A DNA stretch of 25,895 nucleotides from an uncultured Actinomycetes bacterium (GCA_937888775.1 CALAQT010000208.1:1-25895); one strand, 5' to 3'. Counted from the stretch's first letter, positions 16,801-23,830 are shown. Notes: generated by a model from the sequence alone, not told the origin. A program made the numbers and translations.

Positions 16801-17589
16801 CAGAGCTTCCCACCGTTCCCCGAGGAGGAATCCGTGACCACCGTGCTCGCCGCACTCGACTCCAACGCCTCCGGGCGACCGGTGCTCAGCACCGCGATCG
16901 CCCTCGCGGACCTGTTCGACTCCACCGTCACCTGCCTGCACGTACGCGAGGAAGCCTTAAGTGCCGCGGCCGAGCTCGCGCGCGCTGCCGGCGTCGAGCT
17001 GCGCGAGGTCAGCGGCGCCCCGGTCGAACAGATCGTGAACGCCGGCCCAAGACCCAGACGTCGCCGCGCTCGTCCTCGGCGCGCGTGGCATGCACGGAGG
17101 CTCCCAGCCCGCCGGACACACCGCGCTCGAGGTCATCACGCGCATCCCAAAGCCGGTCGCCGTCGTCCCACCCCACGCGCAACCGCCCGAGCGGATCGAC
17201 CGCATCCTCGTCCCGCTCGAAGGGACCAGCGAAAGCTCGCAAGCGCTCGACGACACGATCAAGCTGGTTCACCGGCGCGGGCTGGAGGTCTCGTGCTGCA
17301 CGTCCACTCGCCGGCCACTCTGCCCGCGTTCTCCGACCACGAGCCACACGCAACGCTGGCATGGGAGCGCGAGTTCCTCTCACGCTACATCTCCACCCCG
17401 CACGACCGCATCACCTTGGTGCGCCGCCTCGGCGTCCCCGCCGACGACATCGTCGCAGTCGCCCGCGAGACCAGCCCCGACCTGATCGTCCTCGCCTGGG
17501 CCCAGGACCTCGCCCCAGGCCACGCGCGCGTGGTCTCAGAGACGCTCGCGCACACCGACGTCCCGGTGCTGCTGCTGCCGGTCCAGTAA
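13849..17589 (+). CDS. HAD phosphatase - GH65 phosphorylase - Usp fusion (OtsB1-like)
   Basis: The 1246-residue open frame has three parts. Residues 20-300 form a HAD domain resembling trehalose-6-phosphate phosphatase: FDWDGT with Asp28/Asp30, Lys217 in RDKSDSARW, and AGDELGPLGGLAGSDSN. Residues about 310-1000 are glycoside hydrolase family 65: GKGYRGHAFWDSDVYVLPF, FPWESAWSG, and GPDEYHENVDDNAYTN (723-738), whose Glu726 is the likely general acid. KQADVLMLHYL and GPRTAHGSTLSPGVHA follow. GH65 enzymes phosphorolyse or hydrolyse trehalose, maltose or kojibiose; the exact substrate is uncertain. From about residue 996 a Usp tandem follows, but codons between 17044 and 17290 are out of frame. 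The HAD-GH65 order recalls M. tuberculosis Rv2006 (OtsB1). The start overlaps the debranching gene by 4 bp. Confidence 0.9.
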   Translation: MTAAEGAPRMDPAIPPLLARRFEAIVFDWDGTAVPDRHADATRMRRLVEDACAAGLELVVVSGTHVGNVDDQLTARPAGPGGLVLALNRGSEVFRVDRDGPQLVYRRTASTAEDAALSRAAQLTVKRLAVRGLAARIVSERLNRRKIDLIPVPGWEDPPEARIGELLAAVQARLAAAGIGGLTEAVEIARGAATDAGLADPRVTSDAKHVEIGLRDKSDSARWIMGELWRSGIAPGQVLIAGDELGPLGGLAGSDSNLLVDGATAVSVGVEPNVVPAGVVRLGGGPEMFAAMLEDQIARRRRGELPIVELDPAWVLVVDGVDPLLERFHESLLTLAEGLLGTRGSVIAEHPSGDPAVLMSAVYTRAGAEAHLLAAPRWNTITLDDPSPRPVRRVLDLHAGVLQQQLQSETGQIDALLLSSLARPATAALRVRDRSAGKQLSRPLTPPPGPTIEEGQKDGAMWMRVRGRPGSIVTAARDQLTGTVGDQVLDRVAAYEGAARGPADECAALDHLQCARRLGFDGLLTEHRRAWASRWEDADVVIDGDPELQLAVRFAIFHLLASAPDHGEAAVGARGLSGKGYRGHAFWDSDVYVLPFLAATHPPAARAMLEYRVRRLPAAMRAARAQRRAGARFPWESAWSGQDVTPNHARGRHGELVPILTGPLEEHIIADVAWAAACYIDWTGDQTFAAGPGRELIVQTARWWASRIEPDAHVHGHIRGVIGPDEYHENVDDNAYTNVMARWNLKRAADAGSDVVDERERRRWLALADSIVDGYDPSTGIYEQFAGFNALEPLLIAKLAPRLPVAADMLLGHERTQATQVVKQADVLMLHYLIPDEVAAGSLQPNLDFYGPRTAHGSTLSPGVHAALLARAGRLAEALEMLRLAARIDLDDIGHMAAGGLHLAAMGSVWRTLALGFAGLRPAGDALVVDPVLAPGWDTLELRVRFRDSRVRVRVQPGAVEASADPPVAALSPAGDRVQLGRTPQSFPPFPEEESVTTVLAALDSNASGRPVLSTAIALADLFDSTVTCLHVREEALSAAAELARAAGVELREVSGAPVEQIVNAGPRPRRRRARPRRAWHARRLPARRTHRARGHHAHPKAGRRRPTPRATARADRPHPRPARRDQRKLASARRHDQAGSPARAGGLVLHVHSPATLPAFSDHEPHATLAWEREFLSRYISTPHDRITLVRRLGVPADDIVAVARETSPDLIVLAWAQDLAPGHARVVSETLAHTDVPVLLLPVQ
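16822..16836 (+). promoter_or_regulatory. Internal Shine-Dalgarno and GTG start for a separate Usp product
   Basis: GAGGAGG (16822-16828) sits 5 nt before GTG 16834, in frame with the long ORF and exactly at the first codon of the Usp part (VTTVLAALDSNASG). This is the best ribosome binding site in the operon. A stand-alone Usp could therefore be translated in addition to, or instead of, the fusion. Confidence 0.6.
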
Positions 17590-17697
17590 GCGACGGTGCC
17601 TGGCAGCGGCACGAGTCGACTCAGTAGACCCCCGCACGTAGCCTCAGCGGCCGACCCCGATGCCAGCATCGCAGCCGCACGGTTCAATGAGATCACC

Positions 17698-17925
17698 ATG
17701 GCAGCAAAGACGACAAGCAGCGCACATGTAGGCGACTGGATCGAGGCGCGCGAGCTGCACGGCCACCCGTCGCGGCGCGGCCAGATCGTAGAGCTGCTCG
17801 GCCACGACGCACACGAGCACTACCGCGTTCGCTGGGACGAGCAGCACGAATCGATCCTCTACCCGGCCGACGGGATCATCATCACTCCGCAGCATGGGCG
17901 ACCCGCCCGCCGCGCAAGCCGCTGA
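17698..17925 (+). CDS. DUF1918 protein
   Basis: The 75-residue product is a small beta-barrel-like protein of the DUF1918 family. The pattern VGDWIEARELHGHPSRRGQI, VELLGHDAHEHYRVRWDEQH and ESILYPADGIII is diagnostic: a G-D entry, an R-x-G-x-I-V-E strand and the VRWDxxHES core. Function is unknown. Rv0569, a DosR-regulated M. tuberculosis protein, is of this family. ATG 17698 is chosen because the family begins a few residues before VGDW; an in-frame start at 17596 would add 34 unlike residues. It lies about 110 bp after the GH65 fusion and 11 bp before the baeRF gene, so all three are probably cotranscribed. Confidence 0.88.
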   Translation: MAAKTTSSAHVGDWIEARELHGHPSRRGQIVELLGHDAHEHYRVRWDEQHESILYPADGIIITPQHGRPARRASR

Positions 17926-17936
17926 GGGCAGCCCCG

Positions 17937-19046
17937 ATGATGGCTGAGGCGCTCGGGATCGACACGCCAGAGCGGCTCTCGCAACTCGACTGGCAAGGGC
18001 ACCCCGTTCTCAGCGTCTACCTCGATCTGGACCCGACGCGGTTTCCCACACCGGCTGCGCGCGACACGCAGCTCAGCGCGCTGCTGAGCAAAGCACGGCG
18101 CGAAGCGCCCGACAAGGACGTGGACCTCATACGAGCATTGCTGGACTCCGAGCCGGCGCTCGCGTGCGGGGCGCGGGGGCTGGCGATCTTCTCCTCGGCC
18201 GACGCCGACGTCCTCGAAGCCGTCCGCCTACCGAGCCCCGTTGAGCCGATGGCCGTTGTCGACACAGTCCCGTGGCTCGTGCCACTCGCCGGCATGATCT
18301 CCTCCGGCGACTGGGGCTTCGCAGTCGTGAGTCGCAGCACCGCACGACTGTTCCGAGGAGGACCGAGCGCGCTGACCGAGTTCGCGACCATCCATGACGA
18401 TCTTCACCGCAGGCACGCCCAGGGCGGATGGTCCCAGGCCCGCTTTCAGCGAGGGATCGAGGAGCAGGTGGCATTGCACGCGCGCCGCGTCGCCGACCAT
18501 CTGCTGCGCGCACATCGACACAGGCCATTCGAGCACCTCGTGATCGTCGCCTCGGACGAGCTACAGCCGGTGATCGTGCACAGCCTTCACAGCACGTTGA
18601 CCGAACGCCTCGCCGGCACCATCGACGCCGACCTGGAGCACGCCCCCGCAGACGAGATCGCGCGAGCGGTCGAGCCGGTGATCGAACGCGAAGCGCACGA
18701 CCACGAGCGCGCGCTCGTCGCCTGCATCGAGCAGGCGCTGGGAACCGGCGGCGCGGCCGCCGCAGGGCTCGACGAGGTGCTCTCGACGCTAGAACAGGAC
18801 CGCGTCGAGGCGCTGCTCGTCCCAGAGCATTCAAACCTCGTCGCGGGGCTGTGCCCGCGTTGCGGACGGCTGTCGACCGCCGACGACGGCAGGTGCCAGC
18901 TCGACGGTGCCAGCCTTGCCTCGGTCGACGCGGTCGAGCACGCCGTCGAGGACGCCGCACGCCGATCAGCGCAGATCGTGGTCGTCCGCCACGAGACCGA
19001 CTGGCTCACAGAGCACGGGGGAATCGCCGCGCGGCTGCGGTGGTGA
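17937..19046 (+). CDS. Vms1/baeRF-type peptide-release-factor homologue
   Basis: The 369-residue cytoplasmic protein has the eRF1/Vms1-like fold of bacterial baeRF families. Strand VLSVYLDLDP near the N-terminus and WGFAVVSRSTARLFRGG precede the diagnostic loop GGWSQARFQRGIEEQ (163-177), equivalent to the GxSQ/GGQ-like catalytic loop that releases peptides from stalled ribosomes. FEHLVIVASDE and HSTLTERLAGTIDADLEHAP follow. A C-terminal zinc-ribbon-like stretch has Cys306, Cys309 and Cys320 but no fourth cysteine nearby. ATG 17937 and ATG 17940 are both possible; GAGGGCAG (17924-17931) precedes them. Rv2629, DosR-induced in M. tuberculosis, is a relative. A role in ribosome rescue or hibernation is family-level inference. 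Confidence 0.85.
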   Translation: MMAEALGIDTPERLSQLDWQGHPVLSVYLDLDPTRFPTPAARDTQLSALLSKARREAPDKDVDLIRALLDSEPALACGARGLAIFSSADADVLEAVRLPSPVEPMAVVDTVPWLVPLAGMISSGDWGFAVVSRSTARLFRGGPSALTEFATIHDDLHRRHAQGGWSQARFQRGIEEQVALHARRVADHLLRAHRHRPFEHLVIVASDELQPVIVHSLHSTLTERLAGTIDADLEHAPADEIARAVEPVIEREAHDHERALVACIEQALGTGGAAAAGLDEVLSTLEQDRVEALLVPEHSNLVAGLCPRCGRLSTADDGRCQLDGASLASVDAVEHAVEDAARRSAQIVVVRHETDWLTEHGGIAARLRW

Positions 19047-19194
19047 AGCGAACCTCATCCCTTGACGACGCCGAGACCAAGACGGTCAGCGAGCATGCAG
19101 CGCATCGAACTCAACTCGCGTCCTGGGGGAGGCAGATGAGACCCGCGATCGGGAATCACCGGCGGGCGACTGGGCTTCCGCACCGTCCGCGCGA

Positions 19195-19662
19195 TCAGTT
19201 CCCAGCCACACCCGCCTCGGCCTCGACTGCGTGGGTGGAATGCTCGACCGCCGGCACGGCCAGCACCGGACACGGCGCAACGTGAAGGAGTCGCAGCGTC
19301 ACGCTCCCGAGCACCAGCCCGACAACCGCCCCGCGGCCGCGGGTGCCGACGACGATCAGGTCAGCTCCGACCTCCCGGGCGACATCGGCGACTGCGTGCG
19401 CGGGCTGCGATCCGACATGGTTGACGACCTTCAAAGTTGCGTCGAATCCCTCCCGCGAGAGCTCCTGCACGACGTCCTTCAGCTTCGCTTCGACCTGCTC
19501 CTCGTCGGCGAACACCGCCAGACCCTCCTTCGTCGCAAACCTCTGCACGATGTGCACGACGACAAGCGATGCTCGCTGCTCGCGAGCGAGCGCCTTCGCC
19601 ACGCTGAGTGCCCTGGCGGCATTCTCCGAGCCGTCCGTGGCCCAAACGATTGTGTTGAACAC
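19195..19662 (-). CDS. Universal stress protein (UspA family)
   Basis: The 155-residue intact single-domain Usp has FNTIVWATDGSENAARAL as strand 1 and the nucleotide-site aspartate. The ATP motif G-2x-G-9x-G-S/T appears as GTRGRGAVVGLVLGSVT, and CPVLAVPAVE is the last strand. The start is GTG 19662 (minus strand), 5 nt after GGAGGT; TTG 19665 is too close to the site. A 19-residue tail after the final strand is Glu/Ala-rich. It converges with the baeRF gene; the 148-bp gap between them has no clear terminator. Such proteins bind ATP and are induced in stasis or low oxygen; the partner is unknown. Confidence 0.92.
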   Translation of the reverse strand: MFNTIVWATDGSENAARALSVAKALAREQRASLVVVHIVQRFATKEGLAVFADEEQVEAKLKDVVQELSREGFDATLKVVNHVGSQPAHAVADVAREVGADLIVVGTRGRGAVVGLVLGSVTLRLLHVAPCPVLAVPAVEHSTHAVEAEAGVAGN

Positions 19663-19704
19663 CAAGCACCTCCAGCTAGACGGAAGTTTTTGAGGGGTTG
19701 AGGT

Positions 19705-19740
19705 CCGATCGCCCGTGTTTGCGGGGGTCGGGCTTCTTTT
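19705..19740 (+). terminator. Rho-independent terminator-like hairpin
   Basis: CCGATC-g-CCCG (19705-19715) pairs with CGGGGGTCGG (19722-19731) over 10 bp with one bulge and a TGTTTG loop. GCTTCTTTT follows directly, so it would stop plus-strand transcription. The only upstream plus-strand gene is baeRF, about 650 bp away; it could end an antisense transcript across the usp gene. Confidence 0.55.
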
Positions 19741-19768
19741 GGCTGGTGTGATGTAGACACTAAACTGC

Positions 19769-19797
19769 TTGACTTTCGGCCCTGTGTCCGATAGGGT
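19769..19797 (+). promoter_or_regulatory. Sigma-70-like promoter with DosR-box-like core
   Basis: TTGACT (19769-19774), a 17-bp spacer and TAGGGT (19792-19797) make a good -35/-10 pair on the plus strand. GACTTTCGGCCC (19771-19782), overlapping the -35 box, resembles half-conserved forms of the mycobacterial DosR box (GGGACTTNNGNCCC). It points toward the glycosylase remnant and lies about 110 bp upstream of the divergent usp gene. Confidence 0.45.
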
Positions 19798-20056
19798 CAT
19801 CCTCCGCCAGACAATCAGCCCCCACCGGATGGCCCCTGTGGCCGCTGAGCAGCAGCGCGGCCGACGAACGACTTGCGCGTGCGTTCACGGGAAGCACCAG
19901 CCAGCGGCGCACCTCGAGCCGGATTAATAGCGCAAGCCAGCGGCGCGAGAAGCCGCGGCGATCGGCGTTCGCCCGCGCGCCTCCTCGTGGGCGGGAGCAG
20001 TCGTCCCGGATCACGCACGCCGGAGTGTCCGTGCGTGGCGAGCCTCGCGCCCGTGG

Positions 20057-20194
20057 ATGGGCCGGGGCGGCACGCACGCGCTGCTCGCCTGCTTCCACCC
20101 CAGCCAGCAGAACACGTTCACCGGCCGGCTCACCGAACCGATGCTCGACGCCGTCCTGGCGCGCGTTCGCGAGCTGGCTGGATCCGGCGGCTGA
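20057..20194 (+). pseudogene. Uracil-DNA glycosylase (family 4/5), C-terminal remnant
   Basis: The reading [20 protein letters not shown], then [19 protein letters not shown], matches the end of family 4/5 uracil-DNA glycosylases. The H-P-S-x-x-N segment carries the histidine of the DNA minor-groove loop. No upstream sequence (19800-20056) supplies the uracil-binding motif or the iron-sulfur cysteines, so this is a 3' remnant. The TGA at 20192-20194 almost touches the stop of the convergent secreted-repeat gene (20198). The segment 19860-20056 includes a short direct repeat (AGCCAGCGGCGC) but no gene I can name. Confidence 0.7.
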
Positions 20195-20197
20195 TCC

Positions 20198-22372
20198 TCA
20201 GCCGGTGCCGACGATCACGTTTCCGTCTTGCGTAGCCGCGACGCACAGCGTGGTTGACGCACAGGACAGCGCGTTGATCGACTGCGCGTGATCGATCGTC
20301 TGCGACTGCCAGAGTGCTGTTGCGCTGCCTGGGTCACTTGAGGTCTGGACCGAACCGGAGCTGTCAGCGGTCATGCACAGCGATGTCGATGGACACGCGA
20401 CCGCATTGAGCGACCCGCTCGTGCCGGTTTCCGTGCCCTGCCACGAGGACGCTTTCGTCGGACCGGTCGAGGTGATCACGTAGCCACCTTGGGTGGCGGC
20501 CACGCATAACGATGCGGCCGGGCACGACACCCCTTCGAATGTGTTGTCGCCGCTGAATGAGTTCTCGTCGAAGTTCGTCGTCAGCTTCCAGTGGTTCGAG
20601 CCGCCGGTCGGGTCGGTCGAGGTGAAGATGTCGTTGATGAACCCCTCTCCGGTGCTCTGATCGACGCCGACGCACAATGACTGCCTCGGGCACGCGATCC
20701 CTGACATGACGCCCGGGCTGTCACCGTTTTCCGGCAGGACGGCTTCCCTCCAGGCACGCCGGCCTCCGGTCGGGTCCCTCGACACGAACAGGTCGTCCAC
20801 GCTGTCACCCGCCAGGCAGAAACGGTTAGAGCGACAGTAGACGGCGACCAACCCCGTCCCCTTGCTCGAACGCCCACCGACGATGCGAGCCCTCTTCCAT
20901 GAGGCTCTGCGGGCCGTGGGGTCGGTCGAGGTCAACACGTACCCGTCATAGTCCACCGCCACGCACAGCGACGTCGACGGACACGAGATCGCGCTCATCG
21001 CCTTCGCGTCGTCCACATGCTCGCTGCTCCAGGTATGCGCTGTGGCCGGGTTGGTGGACGTGAGCACGTCCCCCGCTTGATTGATCGCGACGCACAGCCG
21101 CGCGCTAGCGCACGAGACGTCCAAGAGCGGGCTGCCGGCGATGTGGCGGGTGGCGGTGTAGCTGTTCGAGTCGGCAACCGTCCACGGGTTCGCAAGCGCC
21201 GGGGTCGTTGATGCGTAGACATCGTCGTTGTCGAGGACAAAGCAGCTCGTGTCCGTCGGGCACGACACGGTGTCGGGGACCTGTTGGGCGGAGCCGTTGC
21301 CCGCGAACGTCCCGGTCGGCGTCCATGTGCTCGCGGCACCCGCCGGCTGGCTCGAGGCGATCAGCCCGCCATTGCCAGGATCGCCGGCAACGCATAGCGA
21401 CGCCGACGGGCAGTCGATCTGGCCCGCAACCTTGGTATCAAGCGGAGTCACAGTCCAGTCGCCGGCGCCGCCGGTCGGGTCGCTCGACGACGCGATCACA
21501 GTCGTCAAGACCTCATTGTGGCTCGCCGATACCGACGACGAGGTCCCGATCGCAAAGCACAGCGACGCCGACGGACACGAGACGGCCGTGAACTGCTGCC
21601 CGAACGACCCGACAGCCTGGTTGCTCCATGCAGCGCTGCCGCCGGTTGGGTTGGTCGAGCTCCAGATGTGTCCTCCATTCTGACCGGCAACACCGCACGC
21701 ATACGAGCCGGTTGGACAATCCGAGTCAACGGCGACGCACAACGAGGCGGTCGCGCATGACACGACCACCGGCAGGTAGTCGCCATCCTGCGGCTTGTCG
21801 ATGTTCGCGACCCTCCACGCCGCGGCACCGCCGGTGGGGTTTTCAGACGTGACGACGTTGCCACCGTCGTCGCCGGCGACGCACACCGAGGCCGACGGGC
21901 ACGACACGCTGACCAGGTTGTTGCCCTTCTCCTGGGACAGCGGTGTGACGGTCCACGCGGGCGCTCCGCCCGTCGGGTCAGTCGAGGCCGCGACGAACGA
22001 CTCCCCGACGGCCACGCACAAGCTTGGCGACGCACAGGAGATCGCAGTCAGAGCAGAGCCGTGCTGAAGTGGGGCCGTGGCCTGCCAGCTCGTGCCGGCA
22101 GCCGCCGGCCGAGTCGAGGTGAGGACCTCGCCGTCTCCGGCGATCGCCACGCACAGCGATGCGGTCGGACACGAGATCGCCGTCAACGTGCTCGACACGG
22201 TCGGCCCGCTGACGACCTTGCGCAGGTGACCCACCGGCCGCGGTACCGACCAGCGCAAAGACGCCGGCGACGCCGGCGACGCCGCGGTCGCGGTCGCGGT
22301 CGCGGTCGCGGTCAACACCACGCTCGCGACCGAGGCCATGATGAACAGCGCAGTGAGCTGTCGGGGCCTCAT
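20198..22372 (-). CDS. Secreted protein with 14 cysteine-paired propeller-like repeats
   Basis: The approximately 724-residue product begins with a signal peptide (MRPRQLTALFIMASVASVVL followed by an Ala/Thr stretch). It then carries 14 repeats of about 45-55 residues on the pattern (V/I)SCPSxSLCVAxDxxGxVxTSTxPTGGxxxW. Each repeat has two cysteines five residues apart (SCPSASLC, ACPRQSLC, SCASTTLC), which could pair after export. The blade-like pattern of a small turn, DG/GG and a terminal Trp suggests a beta-propeller or tandem beta structure at the cell surface. No catalytic motif is seen; adhesion or ligand binding is inference. An ATG at 22399 would add nine residues; 22372 gives the better signal peptide and has AAGAGAG upstream. 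Confidence 0.85.
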   Translation of the reverse strand: MRPRQLTALFIMASVASVVLTATATATATAASPASPASLRWSVPRPVGHLRKVVSGPTVSSTLTAISCPTASLCVAIAGDGEVLTSTRPAAAGTSWQATAPLQHGSALTAISCASPSLCVAVGESFVAASTDPTGGAPAWTVTPLSQEKGNNLVSVSCPSASVCVAGDDGGNVVTSENPTGGAAAWRVANIDKPQDGDYLPVVVSCATASLCVAVDSDCPTGSYACGVAGQNGGHIWSSTNPTGGSAAWSNQAVGSFGQQFTAVSCPSASLCFAIGTSSSVSASHNEVLTTVIASSSDPTGGAGDWTVTPLDTKVAGQIDCPSASLCVAGDPGNGGLIASSQPAGAASTWTPTGTFAGNGSAQQVPDTVSCPTDTSCFVLDNDDVYASTTPALANPWTVADSNSYTATRHIAGSPLLDVSCASARLCVAINQAGDVLTSTNPATAHTWSSEHVDDAKAMSAISCPSTSLCVAVDYDGYVLTSTDPTARRASWKRARIVGGRSSKGTGLVAVYCRSNRFCLAGDSVDDLFVSRDPTGGRRAWREAVLPENGDSPGVMSGIACPRQSLCVGVDQSTGEGFINDIFTSTDPTGGSNHWKLTTNFDENSFSGDNTFEGVSCPAASLCVAATQGGYVITSTGPTKASSWQGTETGTSGSLNAVACPSTSLCMTADSSGSVQTSSDPGSATALWQSQTIDHAQSINALSCASTTLCVAATQDGNVIVGTG
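22260..22313. repeat. Short tandem repeats in the signal-peptide region
   Basis: GACGCCGGC is repeated twice plus a partial copy (22260-22283), followed by five exact copies of GCGGTC (22284-22313). Read on the minus strand they encode alternating Thr-Ala and Ser-Pro-Ala just after the hydrophobic core. Copy-number change by multiples of 3 would keep the frame. Confidence 0.85.
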
Positions 22373-23197
22373 AAACGCTCTCTTGCAGTCCAATCCCATT
22401 CGCCAGGTCTCGTCTCTCAGGTCACGCGTACGCCCGACGCGAGCGACACGAGACCAACCACCCTACTGCGGCTCACCGCGGTAGCTGGGGTTCGGGCCGC
22501 TTCAGTTGGCGGAGCGCGCGTCTTCAGCGGCCGATAGCTCGCTTGCGGAAGGGACGAGCAGCACCGGCTCCGGGCCTGATCGCTCGCTGCCGGTCCGTGG
22601 TCATTGCGATCACGTGGGCGGCGTCGACCACGTCGCTGCGTTTGGTGCGGAGCGGTCACGACTTCGCCGTGGCTGCTTCAGGCGTGATCCACCATCGGAT
22701 CCGCCACGGGCAGTTGGCCGCTCTTCGTTCCGAGCAGCCACGACCCGGCCTTCGCGCCATCGCCTGGCGCGTGGCCGCATTGCCGCTACTCGAGCCACCA
22801 TGCGACATGCCTCCTTTGGCCGGCCCCGGCGCGGAAGCAGGCACGTCGCCGAGCCGCCCGTCAGGCGGCGGAGCAGGCACGACGCGCGCGGCGCCGTGGC
22901 GCATCGGCGCGTGGCCGCTCTGGTCTGGAAGCGGCGAGCTCTTCGCCGCGTGCCGGCTGATCCGGTTACGCCTACAGCGGCAGTGCGGGTGTCGACGCCG
23001 TCGTGACCGCTTTGCTGCTTGCAGCTTCCCGGCCTTCGGCTAGCGCCCCGAGCATCGGTCGGACCGATCCGTCGGCGACGCGCAACGTGCGCACTGAGGC
23101 GAATAGGAGGGGTCCGCCGACCACGTGCCGGACACCTGCATTGTGCGCGTGACGGTAATCGTCGACGGCGACCTCAGGCGGTGGACCGAGCCGCGGG
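22373..23197. other. Stretch without a confident gene
   Basis: This region of about 825 bp lies between two minus-strand genes. Frames on both strands stay open but are Arg/Ala/Gly-rich without recognisable motifs. A minus-strand reading near 22640-22560 (RSDVVDAAHVIAMTTDR) faintly resembles the end of VapC/PIN proteins. Another minus-strand frame (about 23236-22972) has high G/C at third positions but no start. Neither is enough to call. Confidence 0.4.
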
Positions 23198-23830
23198 CTA
23201 GTTGCCTTGGTCCATCGGTGCGTCGTTGGCGAGAAGATTTTCGCAGAGCCTCAGACAATCGCGGCAGATGCTCACGCCCGCGTCGCTCGTGTGCTCGGCG
23301 TGCAGGCCGACCCCCGGCCGGCGGGGCGCGTGGACCATCGCATCAGTCTCATCCCGTCGCCGGCCGCACAAGCTGCACCGGGCCTTCGCGTCCGCAAGGC
23401 CGAGGGGGACAAGCATCGTCAGGTCATTCGCTCGGCAGTCGCCCGCGACGTCTGCTTTGCGGGCGAGGTCGATGCAGCGATCGCAGATGAAGACACCCGG
23501 TCCGGCGATCAGCTTGCGCACGTGTGTCCCGGCGGCGCCGCAGAACGCGCAGGTCAGGTTCGCGTTCCGGCTCGGCTCGCCGGTCGGGGTAGGTCGTGTC
23601 ACGCGACGCGGCTTGACGGCACCCTTTCCTGTCGAGACATCGACGATCTGATGCACGCGTTGGAAGCTCAGCCCAAGCGCGTCGGCGATCTCTCGCATCG
23701 AGCCACCAGCGGCGTGCAACCGCCGGATCGCATGTTGATAGGCGACCTGAGCCTGCTCCGCCTCGTGTTGCAACTCGAGCAGTCGATCCCTCGACCGCTG
23801 AGCTTCGCGTAGTGGTTGCTCGTCGAGCAT
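23198..23830 (-). CDS. HTH protein with two ClpX-type C4 zinc fingers
   Basis: The 210-residue protein has three parts. Residues 10-42 form a charged helix that may be a coiled coil ([20 protein letters not shown]). Residues about 43-64 ([20 protein letters not shown]) form a helix-turn-helix like those of sigma-70 region 4. Two zinc fingers follow: Cys94, Cys97, Cys116, Cys119 (CAFC...[10 protein letters not shown]), which matches the ClpX N-terminal finger, and Cys152, Cys155, Cys189, Cys192 (CSLC...[10 protein letters not shown]), a diverged copy. There is no AAA+ domain, so it is not an unfoldase. I infer a DNA-binding regulator whose fingers recruit partners or dimerise. No Shine-Dalgarno sequence is visible before ATG 23830; an 18-bp palindrome lies there instead. 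Confidence 0.85.
   Translation of the reverse strand: MLDEQPLREAQRSRDRLLELQHEAEQAQVAYQHAIRRLHAAGGSMREIADALGLSFQRVHQIVDVSTGKGAVKPRRVTRPTPTGEPSRNANLTCAFCGAAGTHVRKLIAGPGVFICDRCIDLARKADVAGDCRANDLTMLVPLGLADAKARCSLCGRRRDETDAMVHAPRRPGVGLHAEHTSDAGVSICRDCLRLCENLLANDAPMDQGN

Noticed and set aside
22560..22650. Possible VapC/PIN toxin C-terminus on the minus strand (SDVVDAAHVIAM)
   Set aside because: Only about a dozen residues resemble PIN proteins, an in-frame stop lies just upstream, and no acidic N-terminal motif or antitoxin is visible.
22543..23043. Plus-strand frames of about 166 codons in the 22.5-23.0 kb gap
   Set aside because: No family motif, Arg/Ala-rich composition, and several overlapping frames equally open.
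22972..23236. Minus-strand frame AHNAGVRHVVGGPLLFASVR with high G/C at third positions
   Set aside because: No start codon in a sensible place, it overlaps the end of the zinc-finger gene, and I recognise no family.
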